Shown here: piece after piece, positions 5,323-13,610 of the stretch
Numbering within the stretch: the first letter of the stretch is position 1
How the letters are laid out: each line of letters starts with the position of its first letter
Position numbers and translations under genes: made by a program
The notes under the pieces: generated by a model
The model's database searches: none
Seen by the model: only the letters and a program-made list of their open reading frames with translations
What the model was told of the DNA's origin: nothing
Assembly: GCA_023247725.1 (NCBI GenBank)
Contig: JAHFFW010000022.1
Location: forward strand, 1 to 41,151
Length of the DNA stretch: 41,151 nucleotides
Direction of reading: 5' to 3'
Origin: Candidatus Omnitrophota bacterium
GTDB taxonomy: Bacteria > Omnitrophota > Gorgyraeia > Zapsychrales > JAHFFX01

Positions 5323-8001
5323 ATGAATGATGAACCCAAAAGCACGGATGTTCGGGATATTGAAATCAAGGAATGGCTCAGTTCTCTAGATTACGTCCTG
5401 GACCACGATACGCCCGAACAGGCCAAAGAACTCCTGCAGCAATTGCAAGTGCGGGCGGAGATTGCCGGCATCAAACTTCCCTTCACTAGTAATACCCCGT
5501 ATATCAATACCATTTCGCCCGATAAGCAGCCTCCCTATCCGGGAAATCGGGACATCGAACGCCGGATCAAAAGCATTATTCGGTGGAATGCCATGGCCAT
5601 GGTCGTGCGGGCCAATCGCGTAGAAAGCGGGATTGGAGGGCATATCTCCACCTATGCCTCGGCGGCCACGCTTTTCGAGGTGGGGTTTAATCACTTTTTC
5701 CGCGGAAAAAATCATCCTTGCGGAGGCGACATTGTCTATTTTCAGGGTCACGCTTCTCCCGGCGTTTACTCTCGAGCCTTTTTAGAAAACCGGCTATCGA
5801 TGGAAAAGTTAGAAAACTTCCGGCGGGAATTGCGCCCCGACGGCGGGCTTTCTTCTTACCCTCACCCCTGGCTTATGCCAGACTTCTGGCAGTTTCCTAC
5901 GGTTTCCATGGGCCTGGCCCCAATCATGGGAATTTATCAGGCGCGTTTTAACCGTTACCTGGAAGACCGGGGTCTCAAGCCAAAGACCGATCAAAAAGTC
6001 TGGGTATTTATGGGGGATGGAGAATGCGATGAACCCGAATCTCTGGGCGCCATCAGCCTGGCCTCTCGCGAGAAACTGGACAATCTGATTTTTGTCATCA
6101 ATTGCAATCTCCAGCGCTTGGACGGCCCTGTGCGGGGCAACGGCAAAATCATTCAAGAGTTGGAAGCCATCTTTCGCGGGACCGGTTGGAACGTGCTCAA
6201 GGTCATCTGGGGCAGCCATTGGGATTCCTTATTAGCCGCCGATAAAGAAGGACTTTTGGTCAAACGTATGGGCGAAATTGTCGACGGCCAATATCAAAAA
6301 TACACAGTCTCCAGCGGTAAGTACATCCGCGATCATTTCTTTGGGACTTATCCAGAATTAATGGACTTGGCCAAAAATTTGACTGATGAACAGATTCGGA
6401 ACCTCAACCGCGGCGGTCATGACCCGGTCAAGGTTTATAGCGCCTATAAGGCAGCCGTAGAAGAAAAAGGTTCGCCGACGGTCATTCTGGCCCAAACCAT
6501 CAAAGGCTATGGTTTGGGGGAAAGCGGCGAAGGGAAAAACATCACCCACCAGCAAAAAAAGCTCAATGAGCTGGAACTCAAAGAATTCCGGGCCCGCTTC
6601 AGTATTCCCATCTCCGATGAAGAAGTCGCCAAGGCCCCGTTTTACAAACCGCCGCCAGATGCGCCGGAAATCAAATATCTGCACGAATGCCGCCAGAAGC
6701 TCGGGGGTTACCTTCCCTCTCGCAGCACCAAAAGTATTCCTCTGCCTGTACCTCCAGAAGATTTGTTTGAAGAATTCTACAAAGGCACTGAAGGCCGCGA
6801 GGTCTCAACCACCATGGTTTATGTCCGGGTCCTGAACAAATTACTGCGCGATCAAGAGCTGGGGAAGCTCATTGTTCCCATCGTCCCGGACGAAGCCCGG
6901 ACCTTTGGCATGGAGGCCTTGTTCCGACAGTGCGGGATCTATTCTCACGTCGGGCAATTGTATGAACCGGTCGACGCGGACAGTTTGATTTATTACAAAG
7001 AAGCCAAAGATGGCCAGATTCTCGAAGAGGGCATTACCGAAGCAGGTTCTATGTCTTCCTTCATCGCCGCCGGAACCGCCTATTCCACTCACGGAATCAA
7101 TACGATTCCGTTTTTTACTTATTATTCCATGTTCGGCCTGCAACGGATTGGCGATTTATTTTGGGCGGCCGCCGACCTGCGCTGCCGGGGATTCCTCGTA
7201 GGCGCAACGTCGGGAAGGACGACCTTGGCCGGCGAGGGATTGCAGCATCAAGATGGTCACAGCCAGCTGTTTGCTTATGCCATTCCGAATCTCATGGCCT
7301 ATGATCCCGCCTTTGCCTTTGAGATTGCCGTTATTATCCGCGACGGCATCAAACGCATGTATCAGGATCAGGAAAGTCTTTTTTATTATCTGACCGTGGG
7401 CAATGACAATTATCCGCAGCCTTCTTTGCCTTCCGGACCGAATGTGAAGGACGGAATCCTCAAAGGCCTTTACCGATTCAAATCTTCCACCTTGAACAAT
7501 CCAACCCTTAAGGCGCATCTGTTCGGCAGTGGCGCCATCATGAATGAGGTCATCAAGGCTCAGCAAATTCTGGAAGAGCAATACAGAATCTCGACGGATA
7601 TCTGGAGCATTACCAGTTATAAGGAATTACGACGCGACGGCCTGGAAACCGAACGCTGGAACATACTTCATCCGTTGGAAAACCCCCGAATTCCTTACGT
7701 TAGCAAAATCTTAAATTCAGAACAGGGAATTTATGTGGCGGCCTCAGATTATGTCAAGGCCCTGCCGGATTCGATCGCCCGCTGGATTCCAGGGTCTTTG
7801 ATTTCACTGGGAACCGACGGGTTTGGTCGCAGCGACGGCCGGCAGGCCTTGCGTGATTTCTTCGAGGTCGATAGCCGGCATGTGGCCTTTGCGGCCATTG
7901 GCGGCCTTTATCGCCAAGGTAAGCTTAAAATGGACTCCGTGCAAAAAGCGGCTCAAGATCTGCAGATTCATCCCGATAAGTTGGATCCGATGGTTTCGTA
8001 A
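5323..8001 (+). CDS. aceE: Pyruvate dehydrogenase E1 component, homodimeric type
   Basis: This 892-residue protein matches the AceE family in length and along its whole sequence (HISTYASAATLFEVGFNHFFRG, GDIVYFQGHASPGVYSRAFLE near the N-terminus; transketolase-like C-terminal half). It decarboxylates pyruvate with thiamine diphosphate and acetylates the lipoyl group of E2. The ThDP/Mg motif GDGECDEPES lies around residue 230, with the closing Asn in VINCNLQRLDG. It is the single-polypeptide (alpha2) E1, unlike the alpha-beta E1 of many Gram-positives. ATG at 5323. It is followed by aceF and lpdA in the same direction, so the complex is complete, though each gene is separated by a heptad-repeat spacer. 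Function is oxidative acetyl-CoA formation linking glycolysis to biosynthesis or the TCA cycle. Confidence 0.97.
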   Translation: MNDEPKSTDVRDIEIKEWLSSLDYVLDHDTPEQAKELLQQLQVRAEIAGIKLPFTSNTPYINTISPDKQPPYPGNRDIERRIKSIIRWNAMAMVVRANRVESGIGGHISTYASAATLFEVGFNHFFRGKNHPCGGDIVYFQGHASPGVYSRAFLENRLSMEKLENFRRELRPDGGLSSYPHPWLMPDFWQFPTVSMGLAPIMGIYQARFNRYLEDRGLKPKTDQKVWVFMGDGECDEPESLGAISLASREKLDNLIFVINCNLQRLDGPVRGNGKIIQELEAIFRGTGWNVLKVIWGSHWDSLLAADKEGLLVKRMGEIVDGQYQKYTVSSGKYIRDHFFGTYPELMDLAKNLTDEQIRNLNRGGHDPVKVYSAYKAAVEEKGSPTVILAQTIKGYGLGESGEGKNITHQQKKLNELELKEFRARFSIPISDEEVAKAPFYKPPPDAPEIKYLHECRQKLGGYLPSRSTKSIPLPVPPEDLFEEFYKGTEGREVSTTMVYVRVLNKLLRDQELGKLIVPIVPDEARTFGMEALFRQCGIYSHVGQLYEPVDADSLIYYKEAKDGQILEEGITEAGSMSSFIAAGTAYSTHGINTIPFFTYYSMFGLQRIGDLFWAAADLRCRGFLVGATSGRTTLAGEGLQHQDGHSQLFAYAIPNLMAYDPAFAFEIAVIIRDGIKRMYQDQESLFYYLTVGNDNYPQPSLPSGPNVKDGILKGLYRFKSSTLNNPTLKAHLFGSGAIMNEVIKAQQILEEQYRISTDIWSITSYKELRRDGLETERWNILHPLENPRIPYVSKILNSEQGIYVAASDYVKALPDSIARWIPGSLISLGTDGFGRSDGRQALRDFFEVDSRHVAFAAIGGLYRQGKLKMDSVQKAAQDLQIHPDKLDPMVS

Positions 8002-8005
8002 AAAA

Positions 8006-8065
8006 GTCACCAGTCACACGTCACCGGTCACAGCAAGAACTATGGTGACATGTGACTTATGACTT
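8006..8065. repeat. Heptad-periodic inverted repeat (GTCACnn) in aceE-aceF spacer
   Basis: Left arm: four 7-base units GTCACCA, GTCACAC, GTCACCG, GTCACAG (8006-8033). Right arm: GTGACAT, GTGACTT, ATGACTT (8045-8065). The arms can pair into a long imperfect hairpin. A related copy in inverted orientation is at 28684-28745. Confidence 0.85.
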
Positions 8066-8082
8066 AATAAAGGACTTTCCCA

Positions 8083-9402
8083 ATGCCCACCACTGACTTC
8101 AAACTTCCCGGTCTCGGTGAGAACATCACCTCGGGTGTCGTCACGAAAATCATGGTGAAGGTCGGCGATACCGTCAAAAAAGATCAGATGGTGATCGAAT
8201 TAGAGACCGACAAAGCAGTTCTGGAAGTTCCCTCCCCCATGGAGGGCGTGATTAAAGAAATCCTCCTCAAGGTTGGCCAATCCGCCAAAGTTGGTCAAGT
8301 TGTTATGCGCCTCGAGGAAGGGGCAACAACCACCGCGACTCCACCAACGGTTGCCACGCCGCAAAAGCCCAAGGAAGAAGAAAAAAAAGAGACTCCTTCT
8401 GCGCCCCCCGCTTCACTGAAAACCGAAATCCCCACCCAAACAGCGCCGGTAGAAAAAGAATTCCCGCTCCCGGATTATGAACCATCCCTGGCAAAGGATG
8501 TTCCCGCTGCCCCCTCTGTGCGCCGCTTTGCTCGAGAGATTGGCATTGAAATCAGTCAAGTTCCCGGCAGTGGACCAAAAAGCAGGATTTCCATCGACGA
8601 CGTAAAGGCGTTCGCCAAGGCGATCAATACCGGCGCGACCGGGCGTCCATCCAGCGACAGTCATGTTCTTCAACCCCCTCTCCCCGATTTTACCAAATGG
8701 GGCGGGGTTGAACGTCAAGCCATGAGCATGGTGCGAAAAAAAACGGCCGAGCATTTAAGTCTCGCCTGGTCCATGATTCCTCATGTGACGCAGTTTGACA
8801 AGGCTGATGTTACCGAGCTGGAAAAACTACGGAAACGCTTCGCCAAAAAAGCCGAGAGTAAAGGCGGCAAGCTTACGATCACCGCCTTTCTTTTGAAGGT
8901 GTTGGCCGGCGCCTTAAAAGTTTTCCCCCAATTCAATGCGAGTGTCGATATGCCCCGCAATGAAATCATTTACAAAAAATATTTTCATATTGGTGTCGCC
9001 GTCGACACCGATCGGGGTCTGATTGTTCCCGTCATCCGCGATGTGGATAAAAAAGGGATCTTTGATCTGGCGGTCGAACTCGCGCAGATGGCGGAGAAAG
9101 CCCGCAACCGCAAAACCACGATTGAGGAAATGCAGGGAAGTTCTTTCACGCTGACGAATTTAGGAGGAGTGGGCGGCACGGCTTTTACCCCCATCATCAA
9201 TTGGCCGGATGTGGCCATCCTCGGAGTCTCACGAGCGAACCTTGAACCAATTTATATCGAAGGCCAACTTGTTCCTCGCCTCTTGCTTCCCCTTTCTTTA
9301 TCTTACGACCATCGCCTCATCGATGGAGCGGACGGGGCCCGATTTTTGCGTTGGGTTTCCGAGGCGATTCAGCAGCCTTTGCTGATTGAGCTGGAGGGTT
9401 AG
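8083..9402 (+). CDS. aceF: Dihydrolipoamide acetyltransferase (PDH E2)
   Basis: This 439-residue E2 has one lipoyl domain (about 1-78, lipoylated Lys44 in ETDKAVLEV), a Pro/Ala/Thr/Glu-rich flexible linker (about 80-135), a peripheral-subunit-binding domain (about 142-178, PSVRRFAREIGIEISQVPGSG) and the catalytic acyltransferase core (about 210-439) with the active-site DHRLIDGA motif near residue 410. It moves the acetyl group from E1 to CoA and forms the core of the complex that binds E1 and E3. Start ATG 8083 follows an AAAGGA ribosome-binding site. One lipoyl domain is the small end of the AceF range, where E. coli has three. It ends with TAG. Confidence 0.97.
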   Translation: MPTTDFKLPGLGENITSGVVTKIMVKVGDTVKKDQMVIELETDKAVLEVPSPMEGVIKEILLKVGQSAKVGQVVMRLEEGATTTATPPTVATPQKPKEEEKKETPSAPPASLKTEIPTQTAPVEKEFPLPDYEPSLAKDVPAAPSVRRFAREIGIEISQVPGSGPKSRISIDDVKAFAKAINTGATGRPSSDSHVLQPPLPDFTKWGGVERQAMSMVRKKTAEHLSLAWSMIPHVTQFDKADVTELEKLRKRFAKKAESKGGKLTITAFLLKVLAGALKVFPQFNASVDMPRNEIIYKKYFHIGVAVDTDRGLIVPVIRDVDKKGIFDLAVELAQMAEKARNRKTTIEEMQGSSFTLTNLGGVGGTAFTPIINWPDVAILGVSRANLEPIYIEGQLVPRLLLPLSLSYDHRLIDGADGARFLRWVSEAIQQPLLIELEG

Positions 9403-9411
9403 TTTTGTAAC

Positions 9412-9575
9412 GTAGGACGTGGGACGTTCGCTCACTTCGTTCGCTGGGACGCAGGACGTGGATTTCGAGTGGAGCTGCATTCAAATTTTACGTCCCTCGT
9501 CCGAGCGAGCCCCGTTATTTGCTTGCAGCAACAAACAAAAATCAGCGGGGCGAGCGGACGTCCCACTTCCCACGG
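9412..9575. repeat. Heptad-periodic inverted repeat in aceF-lpdA spacer
   Basis: Left part has units GTAGGAC (9412), GTGGGAC (9419), GTTCGCT (9426), GTTCGCT (9439) and GCAGGAC (9451). The right part (about 9550-9575) reads GCGAGCGGACGTCCCACTTC, the complement of the left arm in order. A very similar left arm recurs at 36129. Together with 9403-9588 this fills the aceF-lpdA gap. It can be translated in frame with lpdA but is not part of that protein. Confidence 0.75.
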
Positions 9576-9588
9576 GAAAGGAATTTTC

Positions 9589-11007
9589 GTGAGCAACTCT
9601 TCGACTCACCTCGTGGTCATCGGCGCTGGCCCCGGCGGTTACGCGGCGGCCTTTCTCGCTGCCGATTTAGGGATGGCGGTAACCCTCATCGATGAGGACA
9701 CCAATCCCGGCGGAGTCTGTCTTTACCGCGGTTGCATTCCTTCCAAAGCGCTCCTGCATGCGGCCAAAGTCCTCTCCGAAGCCAGGGAAGCCAAAAATTT
9801 TGGCGTTGATTTTCCTGAACCCAAAATTCATCTTGATCAGCTGCGTCAATGGAAAAATAATGTCGTCGGCCGGATGACCTCTGGGTTAGGGGTCCTGGTC
9901 AAGCAACGCAAGATCCAATACATTCGGGGAAAGGCCAGATTTCTTAATTCCTCTTCTCTGCAGATTAACGAAACCAGTGGTTCTGTAACGCAATTAAACT
10001 TTGCCACGGCTATCCTGGCGACGGGATCGCGTCCGATTCTCTTGCCCAATCTGCCTGCGTCGGACCGAATTATGGACTCCACCTCGGCCCTGGAGATTAA
10101 GGATATTCCTCAATCACTTCTGGTCGTTGGCGGCGGTTACATCGGTCTGGAACTAGGCACGGTTTATGCGCAATTGGGTTCGAAAATCACCGTCGTGGAA
10201 ATGACGCCGGGATTAATTCCAGGAGCGGACCGCGACGTAGTTCAAATTCTTTCCAGACAGGTCGAAAAGATTTTTTCCAATATGATGCTAAATACAAAGG
10301 TCACCGGCATGGCCACAACCGACAGCGGAATCAAGGTGACCTTTGAACAGGAAGATGGACAGAAAAAAGCAGCGGAATTTAGTAAGGTCCTCATCGCGAT
10401 CGGACGCAAACCCAACACGCAAGATTTAGGGTTAGAACATACCAAAATCCAACTCGACAGCCGCCAATTTGTCAAGGTCTCACCGACTCGCCAAACCACG
10501 GATAAAAATATTTATGCAATCGGTGATATTGCCGGGGAACCCATGCTCGCGCATAAGGCTTCTCATGAGGGCCGGATTGCCGTCGAGGCGATCGCCGGCC
10601 ATAAGGTGGCCTTTGAGCCGCAGGCGATTCCGGCGGTGGTCTTTACCGATCCGGAAATTGCCTGGTGTGGATTGACCGAAACGCAGGCGGCCAAAGAGAA
10701 TCGCCCCGTCAAAGTGGCCAAATTCCCCTGGGGGGCCTCGGGCCGCGCCGTTACCTTGGATCGGCCGGAGGGCTTGACCAAGCTGATCATCGATCCGGCG
10801 ACCGAACGGGTTTTAGGGATGGTGGTTGTGGGGACCGGGGCCGGAGAACTCATTGCGGAGGGTGTCCTCGCTGTCGAAATGGGATCCGTTGTGTCCGATA
10901 TCAAATTGAGCATCCATCCGCATCCCACGCTTTCCGAAACCATCATGGAATCCGCCGAGAGTTTCTTCGGTCAGAGCACGCATATTTATCGGCCGATACA
11001 AAAATAA
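9589..11007 (+). CDS. lpdA: Dihydrolipoamide dehydrogenase (PDH E3)
   Basis: This 472-residue flavoprotein reoxidises the dihydrolipoyl arm of E2 and passes electrons to NAD. Visible motifs: FAD-binding VVIGAGPGGYAAAFLA at the N-terminus; redox-active disulphide Cys44-LYRG-Cys49; NAD-binding VVGGGYIGLELGTVYAQLG; second FAD motif YAIGDIAGEPMLAHKA; and the C-terminal catalytic His-Glu pair in HPHPTLSETIMES. I place the start at GTG 9589 because an AAAGGA ribosome-binding site lies just upstream and the family N-terminus begins there. An in-frame ATG at 9469 would add 40 residues translated from the repeat-filled spacer. A strong terminator follows, closing the PDH cluster. Confidence 0.96.
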   Translation: MSNSSTHLVVIGAGPGGYAAAFLAADLGMAVTLIDEDTNPGGVCLYRGCIPSKALLHAAKVLSEAREAKNFGVDFPEPKIHLDQLRQWKNNVVGRMTSGLGVLVKQRKIQYIRGKARFLNSSSLQINETSGSVTQLNFATAILATGSRPILLPNLPASDRIMDSTSALEIKDIPQSLLVVGGGYIGLELGTVYAQLGSKITVVEMTPGLIPGADRDVVQILSRQVEKIFSNMMLNTKVTGMATTDSGIKVTFEQEDGQKKAAEFSKVLIAIGRKPNTQDLGLEHTKIQLDSRQFVKVSPTRQTTDKNIYAIGDIAGEPMLAHKASHEGRIAVEAIAGHKVAFEPQAIPAVVFTDPEIAWCGLTETQAAKENRPVKVAKFPWGASGRAVTLDRPEGLTKLIIDPATERVLGMVVVGTGAGELIAEGVLAVEMGSVVSDIKLSIHPHPTLSETIMESAESFFGQSTHIYRPIQK

Positions 11008-11009
11008 AA

Positions 11010-11038
11010 AAAGCGGAAAACTCTGAGTTTTCCGCTTT
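11010..11038 (+). terminator. Intrinsic terminator after lpdA
   Basis: AAAGCGGAAAACTC (11010-11023) pairs with GAGTTTTCCGCTTT (11025-11038), two bases after the lpdA stop. It is A-rich before and T-rich after, so it could also act on the convergent response-regulator operon, though 90 bases separate it from that gene. Confidence 0.88.
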
Positions 11039-11128
11039 GCCTTTATCCTTTCGACGTCTCTCGTCCCAGTGAACCCCGCCGGTTCCTAACGAATGGTCAG
11101 ATGGCGGGGTGAACGGTCCCCTCGCCTC

Positions 11129-11500
11129 TCAAATCTCCCTCCCAATCGCCGCCTTGATCGCCCTTTTGACGTCTTCCATTTCAAACGGCTTTTTAAGGCA
11201 CGTCACTGCGCCCAGCGCCTGGGCCTGTGCCCTCTTTTCCTCGACGGAATAGCCGCTCATCATGATGATGGGTAATTTGGGTGACACCGAGCGGATCTCT
11301 CTGAGGATTTCCACTCCGTCTTTTCCCGGCATAACAATATCCAGGAAGGCGATATCAAAATCCTGTTTGCGGATCGCATTGATGGCATCGAGGCAATTGT
11401 CCACGACAGTGATGTGATGGCCGCTATATCCTAAAGTAAAGTCAAATAAATCGCCGATGACTTTTTTATCATCAACGACTAAAACCTTGATTTTATCCAT
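11129..11500 (-). CDS. Single-domain response regulator (CheY-like)
   Basis: This 123-residue receiver keeps the full active site: acidic VVDDKK, phosphoacceptor Asp54 in AFLDIVMPGKDG, MMSGY (Thr/Ser position) and the conserved Lys in CLKKPFE. There is no output domain, so it acts through protein contact or a phosphorelay. It lies 40 bases downstream of a membrane histidine kinase gene and is its likely partner. It contrasts with the two receivers at 601 and 2840, which have lost the phosphoacceptor. Confidence 0.92.
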   Translation of the reverse strand: MDKIKVLVVDDKKVIGDLFDFTLGYSGHHITVVDNCLDAINAIRKQDFDIAFLDIVMPGKDGVEILREIRSVSPKLPIIMMSGYSVEEKRAQAQALGAVTCLKKPFEMEDVKRAIKAAIGREI

Positions 11501-11540
11501 CCAAATCTCCTAAAGGGATTGGCGCCATTATACAATAAAC

Positions 11541-13070
11541 TCAAACTTTCTGCACGTTGAAGTTGATTCCGTCACGTCCATTCTCGCAAGGCAGACGAAT
11601 AACGAAGGTCGCACCAGAACCGGGAGAACTTTCCAATTCGATATTCCCTCCGTGTTCGGCGATGAGATCCTTGCACAGAGCCAGCCCGATGCCGGCCCCG
11701 GTTGTTTTCGTGGAAAAAAATGGTTCAAAGATTTGGCTCGCGACCTCGGGCGGCAAACCGGGACCGCTGTCCTCAAAGGTGACCACCACCTGATTCTTTT
11801 GTTTGGCGAATTCGGAGGTGATCTTCAAATACCGCCGGGATCCGCGGGGCAAATCGCTCATGGCCTGAATGGCATTGATGACAATATTCATAAAGACCTG
11901 CTGCAGGTGAACTCCATCGGCATAGACCTTGGGCAGATCCTCGGTCAAAATTAGATCCCAGTCGACCCGGCGGATCCTCAATTCATCCGTCAACAAGTTG
12001 ATGGCCCGCTGAATAGAAACGTTGACATCAATCTGTTCCTTGCGGATCTCACGGTGACGGATGAGCTCCATCAGATCCTCGAGCATTTCCTTGAGATACA
12101 CGGATTGCTCCTCCATGAGGCAAATCGGTTTGTAGAACGGCTGATCCGGCGGCATTTCTTTTTTGATGAATTTCACAAAACCATGGATGGCGGTGATGGG
12201 CTGGCTGATCTGATGGAGAATGCCCGCACTCAAAGACGCCAGGGCGGAGACCTTTCCCGTTTCTAATAACTTCAGCTGTGTTGTCCGCAATTCCTCGACG
12301 ATCTTCGAAATCTCCCGGGTTTTACTGTCAATCTCCTGTTCCAATTCGCGGGCCCTGCGTTTGGACTGATCATAAAAAACCTTGATTTTAAAACAGGTGA
12401 TCGACACGACAAACCCTAAAATGGCCATATACCCCAAAGGGTAAAACAGGAGGTCATATCCAGCCAGAAGATCGAGGAAACTCAAAGAGACGGCCAAAAA
12501 AGCCAGCGTAAAAAATCGCACCTTGCGCTGTTCCCAGGAATCTTTCGGCCGCCAATTGTATTTGATGACATTGAGTAAGCTCAGCAATAGGCACAGCAGA
12601 ATGAAAAACAGCATCACGAATTGCAGGGGGCCGGCTCGCGGGTAAAATCCGAAGGCGTATTCTCCCATCTCGTCGAAGAAATCGGGATGACGGATGAACA
12701 TCGCCAGAATAATCGACAATAAATAAAAAACATAAACAAAATGTCGCTGCTGATCCCATTGGTCGGTCAGGGTCACCGACAGATGGAACATGGTGACCGC
12801 CGCCAGCATCATGCCCATGAACAAAACATACGACCAGAAAAAGGCCAAGGACGCATAATGAGAATTGACGACCATCCCGCAACCCACCAGCCAAACCGCG
12901 CAGCTGGCATAAAAATACAAAAGCGAACGATTGAAACTGGAGGTTTTTTCCAGACGCTGGATAAAAATACCGAAGATGAGAGCAAGGATGGCAACGAGAA
13001 AAGAAGCAATGGAATAGGGATTGAGGTAATAATTTTTAAAGGCCCATACGTCGGAGGGAGTGATATTCAT
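11541..13070 (-). CDS. Membrane histidine kinase with multi-helix N-terminal sensor
   Basis: This 509-residue kinase has six to seven hydrophobic segments in residues 15-230 (e.g. ASFLVAILALIFGIFI, FVMLFFILLCLLLSLL, YMAILGFVVSITCF), a coiled-coil linker (about 232-272), an H-box with His286 (SLSAGILHQISQPITAI), and a HATPase_c domain with N-box MNIVINAIQAM, G1 DSGPGLPPE, F-box FEPFFSTKT and G2 GAGIGLALCKDLI. The N-terminal part resembles the 7TM sensor modules of some kinases, and its ligand is unknown. It should phosphorylate the receiver encoded next at 11129-11500. The gene is the next-to-last in a minus-strand series after the DUF192 gene, with a 78-base gap before it. Confidence 0.93.
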   Translation of the reverse strand: MNITPSDVWAFKNYYLNPYSIASFLVAILALIFGIFIQRLEKTSSFNRSLLYFYASCAVWLVGCGMVVNSHYASLAFFWSYVLFMGMMLAAVTMFHLSVTLTDQWDQQRHFVYVFYLLSIILAMFIRHPDFFDEMGEYAFGFYPRAGPLQFVMLFFILLCLLLSLLNVIKYNWRPKDSWEQRKVRFFTLAFLAVSLSFLDLLAGYDLLFYPLGYMAILGFVVSITCFKIKVFYDQSKRRARELEQEIDSKTREISKIVEELRTTQLKLLETGKVSALASLSAGILHQISQPITAIHGFVKFIKKEMPPDQPFYKPICLMEEQSVYLKEMLEDLMELIRHREIRKEQIDVNVSIQRAINLLTDELRIRRVDWDLILTEDLPKVYADGVHLQQVFMNIVINAIQAMSDLPRGSRRYLKITSEFAKQKNQVVVTFEDSGPGLPPEVASQIFEPFFSTKTTGAGIGLALCKDLIAEHGGNIELESSPGSGATFVIRLPCENGRDGINFNVQKV

Positions 13071-13148
13071 TGCGGCTATTCTAACATTCGCGTCCTTTTC
13101 ATTCCATGGGAAACTCAGAATTTTCCGGGATGGGGAAGCGGAAAATCT

Positions 13149-13610
13149 TTAGCGCAGAAGAATCTTGGCCGTGTCGTTTTTTTTGATTCCGAATTGTTGA
13201 GCGGATCCGGCATTGACTTCCAGGACATAAAGGGCAGGCTGTACCGGCGCGTAATTGGGACAGGGATCATGAACGCACGCCGGCACGTTGGTTTCCAAAT
13301 GCACAACCGAGCGATCGGAATTGAGCCAAATGATATCCAAAGGGATCAAGGTGTTTTTCATCCAGAAGCTGTAACGCTCCGGCCGGGGAAAAACAAACAG
13401 CATCCCCTCATCCGGTGGCAAAGACCGTCGGAACATAAGTCCTTTGGAGAGTTCTTCCGGCCGCGAGACAACTTTCACTGCGAAACAATGCTGTTCAAAG
13501 CAGACCTGATCAATTTTTGATCGGGGGAATTTTGATGAGCAGCCAAGGAAAGGCAAAAGAAATAACCCAAGGACAAGGAAGAAACCCGCCCAGAAAAACG
13601 TCCGGATCAC
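13149..13610 (-). CDS. DUF192-family lipoprotein
   Basis: This 153-residue protein has a lipoprotein-type signal peptide (hydrophobic stretch ending LLPFLGCSS, lipidated Cys near 24), so it should sit on a periplasmic membrane face. The rest is a DUF192 domain with its signature blocks: EELSKGLMFRRSLPPDEGMLFVF, FWMKNTLIPLDIIWL, and PALYVLEVNAGSAQQFGIKKND. The molecular function of DUF192 is not established. Its ATG overlaps the stop of the Maf-M48 gene by four bases (ATGA), so it is translationally coupled to an envelope protease gene. Confidence 0.92.
   Translation of the reverse strand: MIRTFFWAGFFLVLGLFLLPFLGCSSKFPRSKIDQVCFEQHCFAVKVVSRPEELSKGLMFRRSLPPDEGMLFVFPRPERYSFWMKNTLIPLDIIWLNSDRSVVHLETNVPACVHDPCPNYAPVQPALYVLEVNAGSAQQFGIKKNDTAKILLR

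Noticed and set aside
9469-9588. Longer N-terminus for lpdA (40 extra residues)
   Set aside because: It is translated heptad repeat. A GTG with a proper ribosome-binding site lies where the family N-terminus begins.
12741-13520. 259-codon plus-strand frame
   Set aside because: Runs antisense through the histidine kinase and DUF192 genes; no domain and no ribosome-binding site.
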